Source of the DNA: Balneolaceae bacterium UBA7797
GTDB lineage: Bacteria > Bacteroidota > Rhodothermia > Balneolales > Balneolaceae
Direction of reading: 5' to 3'
Assembly: GCA_002480645.1 (NCBI GenBank)
Contig: DLCN01000009.1
Span: forward strand, 124,001-188,000
Length of the DNA: 64,000 nt
The notes under the pieces: generated by a model
Told to the model about the DNA's origin: nothing
The model's input: the letters and a program-made list of their open reading frames with translations, nothing else
The model's database searches: none
In this document: in pieces, positions 17,650 to 26,111 of the stretch
Layout of the letters: every line of letters begins with the position of its first letter
Position numbering within the stretch: the stretch's first letter is position 1
Program-made: the position numbers and the translations under genes

Positions 17650-19425
17650 TTAATTCTGACTGGTGAAATCAGAATCATTTAGTTTGAACAATACAGGCAG
17701 TGAATATTGAACTCTGACTGGTTTTCCACGTTGAATACCGGGCTTGAATTTTGCTTCAGAAACCGCAGCAAGGGCAGCCTCATCGCAGCCACCGCCAATT
17801 CCACGCACAATTTTTGGATTCTCAACTTCTCCGTTTTCATTTACTATGAATTGAACTGTTACACGGCCTTCAATTCCGGCTCGAAGTGCCATTTCCGGAT
17901 ATAACACTTTACTTTGTACCGATTTTAACCCTCCAATAAGCTCAGGCATTTCTTCGACAACCACGAAGAAATCACCGCTTTCATCAGTAAACGTGTCGGC
18001 ACGAAATTCCGGTCCTATTTTGTCCAGAAATGAATTATCTCTGAGTGATGATGCATTCAAATATGTTACCCTTGTGCCAGCAGAGAATCTGTTAGGAAAA
18101 TGTGCAGCCCAGATCGTTATTTCGCCTGAATCTATAAAATCAGATTCATTCACGAACTCGAATTTAAGACCGTTGGTTTGGAAGTTAATTTTATCTCCAT
18201 TCAGATAGGCCAACTTTCTGGCGCCTTCAAATTCAGTACCGGAGAAAATTATAGTCCCATGATTTTTAGCGCCAATAGATATACCATTTGATAAGGGCAT
18301 TTTATAAGGCTCCATTGTCGGAAGTTTTGCAACTTCAAGGCTGTTTATTAACAAAACAGGATTATTAAAAGTGACTGATGTGTTTATGATTTCTTCTTCA
18401 GATAATCCATCAGAAATTTGCAAATCAGAACAGGCCATAGGTATGGTAATTCCGATGATCATGGCGAAGAGCAAAACGAGGCTTCTCTTCACCGAATTTT
18501 GGTAGAGTTTATGGTATTGCATGGTTTCGATACGTTTGTGTAATGTTGATTTTTGCACCGCCATAGAAACCGAAAAACTGCTCAGGCCCCGATGCTGAGG
18601 TAGTAATTCGAATAACATGGCTGCGTAGTTTTTTTGAGAAATTCCGGAGGTATTCAACACTTCCTGATCACAGGAAATCTCTCGCCAGGTTTCAATTTCG
18701 CGCGAGCCCAAATGAATGAGCGGGTGAAACCAAAAGAGGGACTCAATCACTGATAAAAACAGTTGGAGCGCGTAATCCCTCCGTTTAATGTGAATGAGTT
18801 CATGTTGAATAGCCATCCGGGTTTTCTCGGGGTCATTCTTAAGATTCTCAGGAAGCACAATGACCGGGTGCCTCCATCCAAAAGTAAAGGGAACCATTGG
18901 TTCCGGTTGAAATGCAAGGGAGACATTTTCATAATTCTTATCTGCAAAAAAGTGTTGCTGACTAAGAGGATGTCGTGAAAGAGTATTTCTAAAGCGATGT
19001 AATTTCAAATAACCGATCAGTAAGCGGAGTATAAAAATGACTCCGATGCTTAAAATTGATAGAGTAGCTGCTCCAATCAGAAAATTGGGTTCCAACCAGT
19101 TTAATGATGCTTCATTAGTAGTGCTATTTGCAGAAACCATCATGGTATAAGGGGACTCAACAACAAAAATAGCCGTATCAAATTGATCAATACTGGCCCA
19201 AAGTTCACGAAGTTGTTCCATCCCCATATAAATCATCAACCCAAATGGAATAGCGGCTATTGTCGCTGCTCTGAGGTGGTAGTGGTATAGCGGGTTTAGC
19301 CTTTTGAACAACCTTATTGAGAGGAAGAACAAACCAGCCACAATGCTCCAAACCAATAACGGAAACCAGAAAGTATCCGCACTTTGTATCCCTGCACGCT
19401 GTAAGAATTCATATATCTCAAACAT
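17650..19425 (-). CDS. BlaR1/MecR1-type M56 membrane protease with a TonB C-terminal domain
   Basis: The 591-residue protein has N-terminal membrane helices, an M56 zinc site HELIH (His208-His212) followed by KRRDYALQ, another helix near residue 300, a periplasmic middle region and a final ~90-residue TonB-type C-terminal domain (GGLKSVQSKVLYPEMALRAGIEGRVTVQF and VNENGEV). BlaR1-type proteases release repression by cleaving a partner such as BlaI. Here the sensor is not a penicillin-binding domain. A longer frame begins at 19446, but GGAGGA 5 nt before ATG 19425 decides the start; that SD lies in the last codons of blaI, so the genes are coupled. Confidence 0.88.
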   Translation of the reverse strand: MFEIYEFLQRAGIQSADTFWFPLLVWSIVAGLFFLSIRLFKRLNPLYHYHLRAATIAAIPFGLMIYMGMEQLRELWASIDQFDTAIFVVESPYTMMVSANSTTNEASLNWLEPNFLIGAATLSILSIGVIFILRLLIGYLKLHRFRNTLSRHPLSQQHFFADKNYENVSLAFQPEPMVPFTFGWRHPVIVLPENLKNDPEKTRMAIQHELIHIKRRDYALQLFLSVIESLFWFHPLIHLGSREIETWREISCDQEVLNTSGISQKNYAAMLFELLPQHRGLSSFSVSMAVQKSTLHKRIETMQYHKLYQNSVKRSLVLLFAMIIGITIPMACSDLQISDGLSEEEIINTSVTFNNPVLLINSLEVAKLPTMEPYKMPLSNGISIGAKNHGTIIFSGTEFEGARKLAYLNGDKINFQTNGLKFEFVNESDFIDSGEITIWAAHFPNRFSAGTRVTYLNASSLRDNSFLDKIGPEFRADTFTDESGDFFVVVEEMPELIGGLKSVQSKVLYPEMALRAGIEGRVTVQFIVNENGEVENPKIVRGIGGGCDEAALAAVSEAKFKPGIQRGKPVRVQYSLPVLFKLNDSDFTSQN

Positions 19426-19426
19426 A

Positions 19427-19804
19427 TCAATCCTCCAGTTTCTCAATCAGTTTTTTAATTTCAGATCGTTCCTCATCACTTAAATTTTCATTCTGTACTA
19501 AGGTTTGTATTAATGCAGATGGAGAACCCTTAAACACTTTATCAACTAGTTTACCGATCAAACTGGATTGTACTTTTTCCGGTTCCTGAGCAGCAGAATA
19601 CACATACGTAACCCCTTCTTTTCTGTACTGTAGATATCCTTTTTCGTATAGATTTTTCATGATGGTCATTACGGTGGTATAAGCTACTTTACGCTCTTCA
19701 TTAATGCGTTCTTTTACTTCGGAAACTGTAGCCTCTCCCAGATCCCAAACATGATGCAGGATCTCCATTTCAGATTCGCCAAGAGGTGTAAGTGATTTTT
19801 TCAT
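19427..19804 (-). CDS. blaI: BlaI/MecI-family transcriptional repressor
   Basis: The 125-residue winged-helix repressor begins LTPLGESEMEILHHVWDLGEATVSEVKERI, the N-terminal DNA-binding domain, with VAYTTVMTIMKNLYEKGYL as the recognition helix and wing. The C-terminal helical part mediates dimerisation and would hold the protease-sensitive site. It is first in a two-gene operon with the M56 protease, and a 24-bp dyad 16 nt upstream of its start is the obvious operator, implying autorepression. BlaI family membership is firm; the inducing signal is unknown and need not be a beta-lactam. Confidence 0.92.
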   Translation of the reverse strand: MKKSLTPLGESEMEILHHVWDLGEATVSEVKERINEERKVAYTTVMTIMKNLYEKGYLQYRKEGVTYVYSAAQEPEKVQSSLIGKLVDKVFKGSPSALIQTLVQNENLSDEERSEIKKLIEKLED

Positions 19805-19819
19805 GTATATACGATTTAG

Positions 19820-19843
19820 TTAATACTAACATAATAGTATTAA
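19820..19843. promoter_or_regulatory. Probable BlaI operator
   Basis: TTAATACTA and TAGTATTAA flank a 6-nt spacer (ACATAA), forming a perfect dyad 16 nt before blaI. The TACTA-N6-TAGTA core has the geometry of BlaI-family operators. It also lies in the 5' region of the divergent photolyase gene. Confidence 0.75.
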
Positions 19844-19907
19844 ATTGAGATGCAAAATTAAATTTCAGAAAAGGAACGTTTGGTCGGTCGAAGGAGATTT
19901 TCACAAC

Positions 19908-21485
19908 ATGAGCTACCGAACATATCTATCAGAGATCGATAAACATATTTCAAGACCGGATGGAAATAACCATAAAAAGGCGGTCTTTATACTTCATGAT
20001 CAGCTTAATCTTAATGTGTTTCCGGATTGGGTGAACGAAGAAAAACCACTACTGATCTTTATTGAATCGAAGGCGAAAGGAGCGTCTTTACCTTATCATA
20101 AAAAGAAACTGATCTATGTGCTTAGTTCGATGCGACACTTCGCACTTGAATGTCATGACGAAGGCTATCCGGTATTATACCATTCCACTACCGGTCATTA
20201 CGATGATGGACTCCGGGAAATTCTAGGATTGTTTGAAAAGCTCGAGATCACCTTTATGAAGCCGTCCGAATGGGGGACAAGAGAAAAAATTCGGGTAGTT
20301 CTTGGCGAAAATGAAGACCGTATAACAGAGATCCCGAATTCCTTTTTTCTGGCCGATGCTGAAGAATACAAGAAGAATATTGCACCCGGATATCGCATGG
20401 AATACTTCTATCGAGATATGCGAAGAATGACCGGTTTCCTGATGAATGGGAGTGATCCTGAAGGTGGCGAATGGAATTATGATGAAGACAACCGAAAGAA
20501 GTTCCCGAAAGATATTCAGTTTCCTGAGCACCCATCTACAGAAATAGATGAAATAACCCGGGAAGTGATCGAAATGGTAGAGGATTATTTTCCGGATCAT
20601 TTTGGTGATGCGGATGATTTCGACTATGCGGTTACCCGAAGACAGGCACTATACCGACTCAATGATTTTATTGATAATCGTCTCGATCTGTTCGGCCCCT
20701 ATGAAGATGCTCTCGCAACAGGTGAAGACATCGCATATCATTCTCACCTTTCTATGTATTTGAATAATGGTTTAATTTTACCGGGTGAAGTTTGTGAGAA
20801 AGCAGTGGAAGCCTACGAAAATGGAAACGTAAGGCTGAATTCTGTGGAAGGGTTCATCCGGCAAATAATCGGGTGGAGAGAATTTATCCGGATCTACTAT
20901 GAAGCCAGAATGCCGGAAGTTAGAGATTCCAATCATTTTGGTTTTGAAAATGCCTTACCAGAGATGTTCTGGACGGGTGAGACAAAGATGAAATGTATGA
21001 GCGAATGTCTGCGCCCCGTTATTAAAGAGGGATATTCTCACCATATTCCACGTCTGATGATACTTAGTAATTTCAGCAATCTTACTGAGACAGACCCCGG
21101 GGAATTAAATAAGTGGTTCTGGTTTGCTTATGTAGATGCTTATGAATGGGTTGTGCTACCAAATGTGTTGGGAATGAGTACCTTTGCGGATGGAGGAGTA
21201 CTAGCGTCGAAACCTTATGTTTCCAGCGGTAATTACATTAATAAAATGAGTGATTATTGCCGAAAGTGCAGCTATAAGGTCAGTAAAAAAACCGGAGAGG
21301 AAGCCTGCCCGTTCAACTACTTATATTGGAATTTTGTGGATCAACAACGAGAGACATTTTCAGAAAACGGACGCTCTAATTTTATAGTAAATATGTTTGA
21401 TAAGAAGTCAGAGGAAGAAAAAAAGGCGATCAAGGAGTCAAGTGAGCAATTTATTGAGAATCTGATTAGAGAAACTAATAGTTAA
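19908..21485 (+). CDS. FeS-type bacterial cryptochrome/photolyase (FeS-BCP, PhrB-like)
   Basis: This 525-residue flavoprotein belongs to the prokaryotic (6-4) photolyase group. Four Cys that bind the 4Fe-4S cluster are seen at 363 (KMKCMSEC), 451, 454 (YCRKCS) and 467 (EACPFNY); the intervals 88, 3 and 13 equal those of Agrobacterium PhrB. Other family traits are VFILHDQLN at the N-terminus and NVLGMSTFADGG. The longest frame starts at 19845, but AAGGAG at 19891-19896 points to ATG 19908 (MSYRTYLSEI). The role is light-driven repair of (6-4) UV lesions. It is divergent from blaI. Confidence 0.9.
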   Translation: MSYRTYLSEIDKHISRPDGNNHKKAVFILHDQLNLNVFPDWVNEEKPLLIFIESKAKGASLPYHKKKLIYVLSSMRHFALECHDEGYPVLYHSTTGHYDDGLREILGLFEKLEITFMKPSEWGTREKIRVVLGENEDRITEIPNSFFLADAEEYKKNIAPGYRMEYFYRDMRRMTGFLMNGSDPEGGEWNYDEDNRKKFPKDIQFPEHPSTEIDEITREVIEMVEDYFPDHFGDADDFDYAVTRRQALYRLNDFIDNRLDLFGPYEDALATGEDIAYHSHLSMYLNNGLILPGEVCEKAVEAYENGNVRLNSVEGFIRQIIGWREFIRIYYEARMPEVRDSNHFGFENALPEMFWTGETKMKCMSECLRPVIKEGYSHHIPRLMILSNFSNLTETDPGELNKWFWFAYVDAYEWVVLPNVLGMSTFADGGVLASKPYVSSGNYINKMSDYCRKCSYKVSKKTGEEACPFNYLYWNFVDQQRETFSENGRSNFIVNMFDKKSEEEKKAIKESSEQFIENLIRETNS

Positions 21486-21603
21486 CATTAAAAGGATATG
21501 GACACCTATGAAAAATAATGTTCTAATAACATCAACATGTCATAGTTAGCCAGGAGTGAATGCTACAAATTCTTCGTAGCAACGTTAACAAACATGTCGG
21601 GCT

Positions 21604-22296
21604 ATGAAAAAAGGGATCATATTTTCAATTATCGGGATCATTGGATCCACAGTAATACACGCCCAATCTTTTAATTTCGATATAGCTTTTGCCGTAGGAG
21701 CACCTCAAGGCTCCTTTCAGCAGACGCTGGATAGAAATTCTTTTGGGTTAGATGGGGCATTCACTTATCAGATCGCGGATCTTCCTGTTCAGATCGGAGC
21801 AGGATTAGTTTACCAGAATTTTGGCTGGAAGGAGCGATATGAATATTTGAGCCCGAATATTCCCGAAGTTGATGTACGGGTTAGAACAACCAATAATATG
21901 GTTACTCCGCATCTTATCCTGCGTTTTGAGCCTACTCGCGGTGCTGTTCGCCCATTTGTAGAAGGTACATGGGGCTTTAATTATTTGTATACAGAAACAT
22001 CGGTATTAGACGAATGGGAAGATGAGGAAATCTTCAGCACGATTAACTACGATTACTTTACCTCAAATATTGGGATTGGTGGCGGAATGAAGTTCAATCT
22101 TTGGGAAGGATTTGATGAGGACGGGGATTATTTCAAACTGTCGTTGATCGTAAAAGCAAGGTATATGATCGGTGGGGAGGCATTGTATATGAAGGAAGGG
22201 GATCTGGTTAACACCGGTGATGGAGTTGAATATAATATTAGCCGTTCAAGAACCGATCTGAATACATTCAATATAGGTTTCATGTTTAGTTTTTAG
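21604..22296 (+). CDS. Outer-membrane beta-barrel protein
   Basis: The 230-residue product starts with a signal peptide (IIFSIIGIIGSTVIHA, cut before QS) and continues as alternating amphipathic strands (FDIAFAVGAP, VQIGAGLVYQNFG, VTPHLILRFEP) ending in a terminal aromatic strand FNIGFMFSF, the usual C-terminal signal for barrel insertion. It is probably an 8-stranded barrel of Bacteroidota type with unknown cargo. A degraded paralogue follows at 22379. A strong terminator separates them. Confidence 0.75.
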   Translation: MKKGIIFSIIGIIGSTVIHAQSFNFDIAFAVGAPQGSFQQTLDRNSFGLDGAFTYQIADLPVQIGAGLVYQNFGWKERYEYLSPNIPEVDVRVRTTNNMVTPHLILRFEPTRGAVRPFVEGTWGFNYLYTETSVLDEWEDEEIFSTINYDYFTSNIGIGGGMKFNLWEGFDEDGDYFKLSLIVKARYMIGGEALYMKEGDLVNTGDGVEYNISRSRTDLNTFNIGFMFSF

Positions 22297-22323
22297 CACA
22301 GATAACATCTGGTAAAAACAGTA

Positions 22324-22357
22324 AGAACCCTGCTTTTGAAAGAGCAGGGTTCTTTTT
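22324..22357 (+). terminator. Intrinsic terminator after the barrel gene
   Basis: An 11-bp perfect stem (AGAACCCTGCT / AGCAGGGTTCT) with an 8-nt loop is followed by TTTTT. Confidence 0.9.
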
Positions 22358-22378
22358 ATGTGAACAAAATCTGATGTG

Positions 22379-23108
22379 ATGGTACACGAATTATTCAAAT
22401 TACTGATCGTTCTAATTGGGATAATTTTGGCTGTACAGAAAGGGCAAGCACAAACCTTTGGTATATAGTGGGGATATTCTCATCAAATGTCCAAAGGAGA
22501 ACTTAAAGAAGAATTTACAGAACCGATCGAAGGAGTAGATCTTTCGTTTATCTGGTATCCAAAAAAGGAAATACCTGTCCAGATCGGTTGGGAATTCGAA
22601 TATTCAGAGTATGGGATGACTACCTTCAACAAAGATTATGGCACCTACTGGTTCGATCGCTCACTCAACGTTAAGACCAAAAATAAATTATTAGCCCAGC
22701 AATTAGTGCTGCGGGTAATACCTGATCGAAATAGAATCACTCCTTTTGCAGAAATGATCCTGGGGTTAAATCATTTCCACACAGTTTCGGTACTTAAAGA
22801 GCAACAAACCGTATTCGAATGGTTTGATACTGAACAACGTCCCCGATATAGAAATCTGGATTCGTTTGCTCCACGATTCGGATTAAAAGGTGGTTTTCAA
22901 ATTACTCTCTGGAAAAGTGACGACTGGCACGATAATATGAATGCTCTCTCACTGTATGTAAAGGCAGGCTACATTCTGGGTGGACAAGCTGATTATTTAA
23001 AAGAAGGAGATCTTGCCCTGGATTCAGAAGGTCTTACTGGAAACTATTCGCCATTCAAATTCGGATCTGATTGGTGTTAATGCCGGGCTCATTTTCGAGT
23101 TTAAATAA
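22379..23108 (+). pseudogene. Broken paralogue of the upstream beta-barrel gene (nonsense plus frameshift)
   Basis: ATG at 22379 begins a good signal peptide (LFKLLIVLIGIILAV ... GQAQT), but TAG at 22466-22468 stops it after 29 codons. In the same frame the mature barrel continues at once (WGYSHQMSKGELKE) to a premature end at 23080 (FKFGSDWC). Reading one frame over near 23050-23070 restores DLIGVNAGLIFEFK and a stop at 23106, giving the missing last aromatic strand expected from the intact paralogue (DLNTFNIGFMFSF). So there are two independent lesions: an in-frame amber codon and a 1-nt shift. The 197-residue frame 22487-23080 alone would lack a signal peptide and a terminal strand. Sequencing error is an alternative for either lesion. 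Confidence 0.75.
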
Positions 23109-23169
23109 CTTTTTTAAATAAAAACTGTTTAACTATATTCTCGGCTTATGGTTAATTAATATTGAAGAT

Positions 23170-23826
23170 ATGAATAAAAATTTGATGTTTATGGTGACTA
23201 GTGCTGCCATAGCAACTTTGGGGTATTTAATTTCTGTGTATTTCGAAAATATCTGGCTCGGGTATTTTATACTGCTCGCCGTTTCAACGGTATTTATTGC
23301 AACCTTAATGGGAAGAAGTAAAGCATATTTTGAGTCCATAGTTTCATATAGGGTAGTAACAGGGCTGGCGTTTTTACTTATTCTTGCTCATGTGATCGCA
23401 TTTGCATTAGATTATAACAGACGGGATTTCCAAAAAGAGTTGGTTCTTGAGATCCGGCATAGAATCGATGAAGGAGTTGCAAAATCCGAAATTCAAGGGA
23501 GCCTTTTATATGCTTTAAGCCGGTATAAAGTGGATGAATATTCCACTGTAATGGAGGCTTATAAAAGTGAGTATGGGGAGCGATTAGCTGAAAACGGTGT
23601 TTATTTATCAGACTTTGATATCGAAAAACCTGAGGGGTTTGACGACGACGAGATGGATTACTACTATGAAATTGATGAAGCCAATGATGAGATCACGATT
23701 ACCGTGGCAACGATTGTTTCCAATGGGGAAGATCCAGAATTTCAAAACAAAAATGGTCAAACAGGGAAATACGAAATAGCATTTACACTAAATAAGCAGG
23801 GGGTTAATTATGAAGTCCTTAACTAA
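23170..23826 (+). CDS. Membrane protein, unknown function
   Basis: The 218-residue product has three hydrophobic helices in its first ~85 residues (about 7-24, 29-47 and 62-80), then a soluble C-terminal half with charged segments including FDDDEMDYYYEIDE. No family is recognised. It overlaps the next gene by 17 nt, so the pair is probably translated together; the two proteins share the plan of N-terminal helices plus a C-terminal domain of similar length and may act together. Confidence 0.65.
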   Translation: MNKNLMFMVTSAAIATLGYLISVYFENIWLGYFILLAVSTVFIATLMGRSKAYFESIVSYRVVTGLAFLLILAHVIAFALDYNRRDFQKELVLEIRHRIDEGVAKSEIQGSLLYALSRYKVDEYSTVMEAYKSEYGERLAENGVYLSDFDIEKPEGFDDDEMDYYYEIDEANDEITITVATIVSNGEDPEFQNKNGQTGKYEIAFTLNKQGVNYEVLN

Positions 23827-24511
23827 TAAAGTGAACAACTTTCTTATCGTAATTTTAGCTTTTTTAGTACTTAGTGTTGGTAGTGCACTCCTGTTTAACT
23901 CGATGGATATTTCAACGGGTAACATCTCGTTTATTGCACCAATACCAACGACAATTATTATTGGAATTGGTACAGTAGATGCTATCAATTTATTTTCCGG
24001 AGAACCTATAACAGGGTATGGAATTGATGCAAAAACACTCAGCATTTTAAGCAGCATACTTATATACCTGTTTCTAGCACCATATTTACTGTTTGCAGGA
24101 TTTAAAAAGGCGAAAACTACCGGCAAAACCTTTATGCCTTGGTATTGGTATATCGGTGGAGTATTGATGATCGGTGCATTTTCTATAATCCCAACACTGA
24201 TCTTGAATGTAGTGGTTCGAGGAAACATGTTGGAATCTGCTGAAAAAAGTCGAACAATGGATAAAATGCGTCAGGAATTAGCTGATGTAAGCTTAAAACT
24301 GGTTGAATATGAACTAGTTAGCGATGGGATCAATCCTGCTTTCACAATTAGTGATTTGGATATTGATGGGCTTAAGTATGATTATGAGATCTATGAACTC
24401 TCAGGTGATACGCTGGTAAAAATTTCGGCAACTAACGAGGTTTACCCTGATCAAAAAGTGGACGTATTTATCCGGCCTTACGAAAAGAACAATGTGATTG
24501 TAAGGAATTAG
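23810..24511 (+). CDS. Membrane protein, unknown function, overlapping its upstream neighbour
   Basis: The 233-residue product has hydrophobic helices at about residues 11-30, 40-60, 75-98 and 108-130, followed by a ~100-residue soluble part (from GNMLESAEKSRTMDKMRQELADV). No family is recognised. The overlap with the upstream gene and the GGGGG-rich region in front of the ATG (agcagggggtt) support coupled translation. The photolyase gene begins 45 nt downstream, and whether it belongs to the same transcript cannot be told. Confidence 0.65.
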   Translation: MKSLTNKVNNFLIVILAFLVLSVGSALLFNSMDISTGNISFIAPIPTTIIIGIGTVDAINLFSGEPITGYGIDAKTLSILSSILIYLFLAPYLLFAGFKKAKTTGKTFMPWYWYIGGVLMIGAFSIIPTLILNVVVRGNMLESAEKSRTMDKMRQELADVSLKLVEYELVSDGINPAFTISDLDIDGLKYDYEIYELSGDTLVKISATNEVYPDQKVDVFIRPYEKNNVIVRN

Positions 24512-24556
24512 GGCGGCTTCAATTTGGTTAGGGTGCAAAACGCAATCTTAGCCTGA

Positions 24557-26038
24557 ATGAAGAATATCAACAGTTACCGAAAATTTGAGCGAAACGATAA
24601 ACAAATCCGGGAAGATGGTGAATATGTCCTTTACTGGATGCAGATAAATCGTCGGTTCCAATACAATTATGCGCTGGAACTTGCAGTTGCCTACGCTAAT
24701 AAACTGGATAAACCACTATTGATCTATGAAGGGTTGAATATTGATTATCCGTGGGCCAGTGATCGTATACATTCGTTTATGATGGAGGGGATGAAAGAAA
24801 ATTTGGATTTCGCCCGATCTCATTCCCTCAACTTCCACAGTTATATTGAAAAAGAAAAAAACGCGGGTCGCGGTTTATTGTATAAGTTGGCAGAAAATGC
24901 TTGTGTGGTTATCTCTGATGAATATCCGGTTTTTATCATTAGAGATCACAATCAAAAAGTAGCCGACAAGCTAGAGATTCCGTATATCACCGTTGATTCG
25001 AATGGGATCATTCCTTTGGGTATCACAGATAAAGATCCTTATTCAGCTTATTTATTCAGGAAAGTGATGCAGAAGCATTTCGTGGAAGCCTTCACTCAAC
25101 CACCTCAAAAAGATCCTCTCGGGAAGCTGGTAAATAAAGATAGAATTGAGCTAAGCGAAGATTTTTTAAATAAATATCCGCAGGCTGATGACGCATTATC
25201 AGGTATCCCGGACACCATCCATTCACTGGATATTGATCACTCGGTAAAACCTGTGCCGGATATGACAGGAACCAGGCAATCAGCCCTTGGTAAACTTGGA
25301 CATTTTATCGCACATTCATTGTTTCAGTATGATGATCAACGGAACCATCCGGATGCCAATAAAGCCAGCGGATTGAGTCCATGGCTGCATTTTGGTAAGA
25401 TCAGCGAATATGAAATTGTGAAGACAGTGCTGGATCATCAGCCGGAAGGTTGGAGTCTTGATTCCATCACACCCAACGGAGGTAAAAATTCAGGGTTTTT
25501 CAACGGGGATCCTAATATTGAAGGATTTCTTGATGAGGTAATTACCTGGCGTGAGGTAGGTTTTCACTTTGCTCATCACCGGGACGATTACGATCAATAT
25601 GAAAGTTTACCTGATTGGGTGCATCAAACGATGGAAGAGCACCGTTCTGATGAACGCGAATATGTTTATTCGCTGGAAGAACTGGAATACTCCAAAACGC
25701 ACGATGAGATCTGGAATGCTGCTCAAACTCAATTAAGAGAAGAAGGGATCATCCACAATTATTTAAGAATGCTGTGGGGGAAGAAAGTGATCGAATGGAC
25801 ACCGGATTATAGTACTGCGCTCGATTATCTGATCCATTTGAATAATAAGTATGCCCTGGATGGTAGAGATCCGAATAGCTATTCAGGTATTTTCTGGTGT
25901 TTTGGGAGGTTTGACAGAGCCTGGCAGGAGCGTCCGGTTTTCGGGAAACTCAGATATATGACGAGCGAAAGCACAAGGAAGAAGGTAAAACTCACTCAAT
26001 ACCTGAATAAGTACGGATCGCAAAAGACGTTGCTATAA
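24557..26038 (+). CDS. Class II CPD deoxyribodipyrimidine photolyase
   Basis: The 493-residue enzyme uses FAD and blue light to split cyclobutane pyrimidine dimers. Class II features are YVLYWMQINRR near the N-terminus (residues ~24-34), LSPWLHFGKIS, the motif YLRMLWGKKVIEW and LDGRDPNSYSGIFWCFGRFDRAW near the C-terminus; class I enzymes have different motifs here. It complements the FeS-type enzyme at 19908, so the cell can repair both major UV lesions by light. It follows two membrane genes on the same strand. Confidence 0.93.
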   Translation: MKNINSYRKFERNDKQIREDGEYVLYWMQINRRFQYNYALELAVAYANKLDKPLLIYEGLNIDYPWASDRIHSFMMEGMKENLDFARSHSLNFHSYIEKEKNAGRGLLYKLAENACVVISDEYPVFIIRDHNQKVADKLEIPYITVDSNGIIPLGITDKDPYSAYLFRKVMQKHFVEAFTQPPQKDPLGKLVNKDRIELSEDFLNKYPQADDALSGIPDTIHSLDIDHSVKPVPDMTGTRQSALGKLGHFIAHSLFQYDDQRNHPDANKASGLSPWLHFGKISEYEIVKTVLDHQPEGWSLDSITPNGGKNSGFFNGDPNIEGFLDEVITWREVGFHFAHHRDDYDQYESLPDWVHQTMEEHRSDEREYVYSLEELEYSKTHDEIWNAAQTQLREEGIIHNYLRMLWGKKVIEWTPDYSTALDYLIHLNNKYALDGRDPNSYSGIFWCFGRFDRAWQERPVFGKLRYMTSESTRKKVKLTQYLNKYGSQKTLL

Positions 26039-26058
26039 GAAATAGCTCATTTGCGGTA

Positions 26059-26088
26059 TTTGATTCCTCAAACTTTTTTCCATATTTG
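26059..26088 (+). promoter_or_regulatory. Possible Bacteroidota-type promoter of the propeller kinase gene
   Basis: TTTG at 26059-26062 and CATATTTG at 26081-26088, 18 nt apart, fit the -33/-7 pattern TTTG / TAnnTTTG with one mismatch, 24 nt before the start codon. Confidence 0.35.
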
Positions 26089-26111
26089 CATACTCCTAAC
26101 GGGTATAATAA

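Noticed and set aside
21560..21581. Small hairpin (TGCTAC / GTAGCA) before the first barrel gene
   Set aside because: Only 6 bp and no T run; not called as a terminator or operator.
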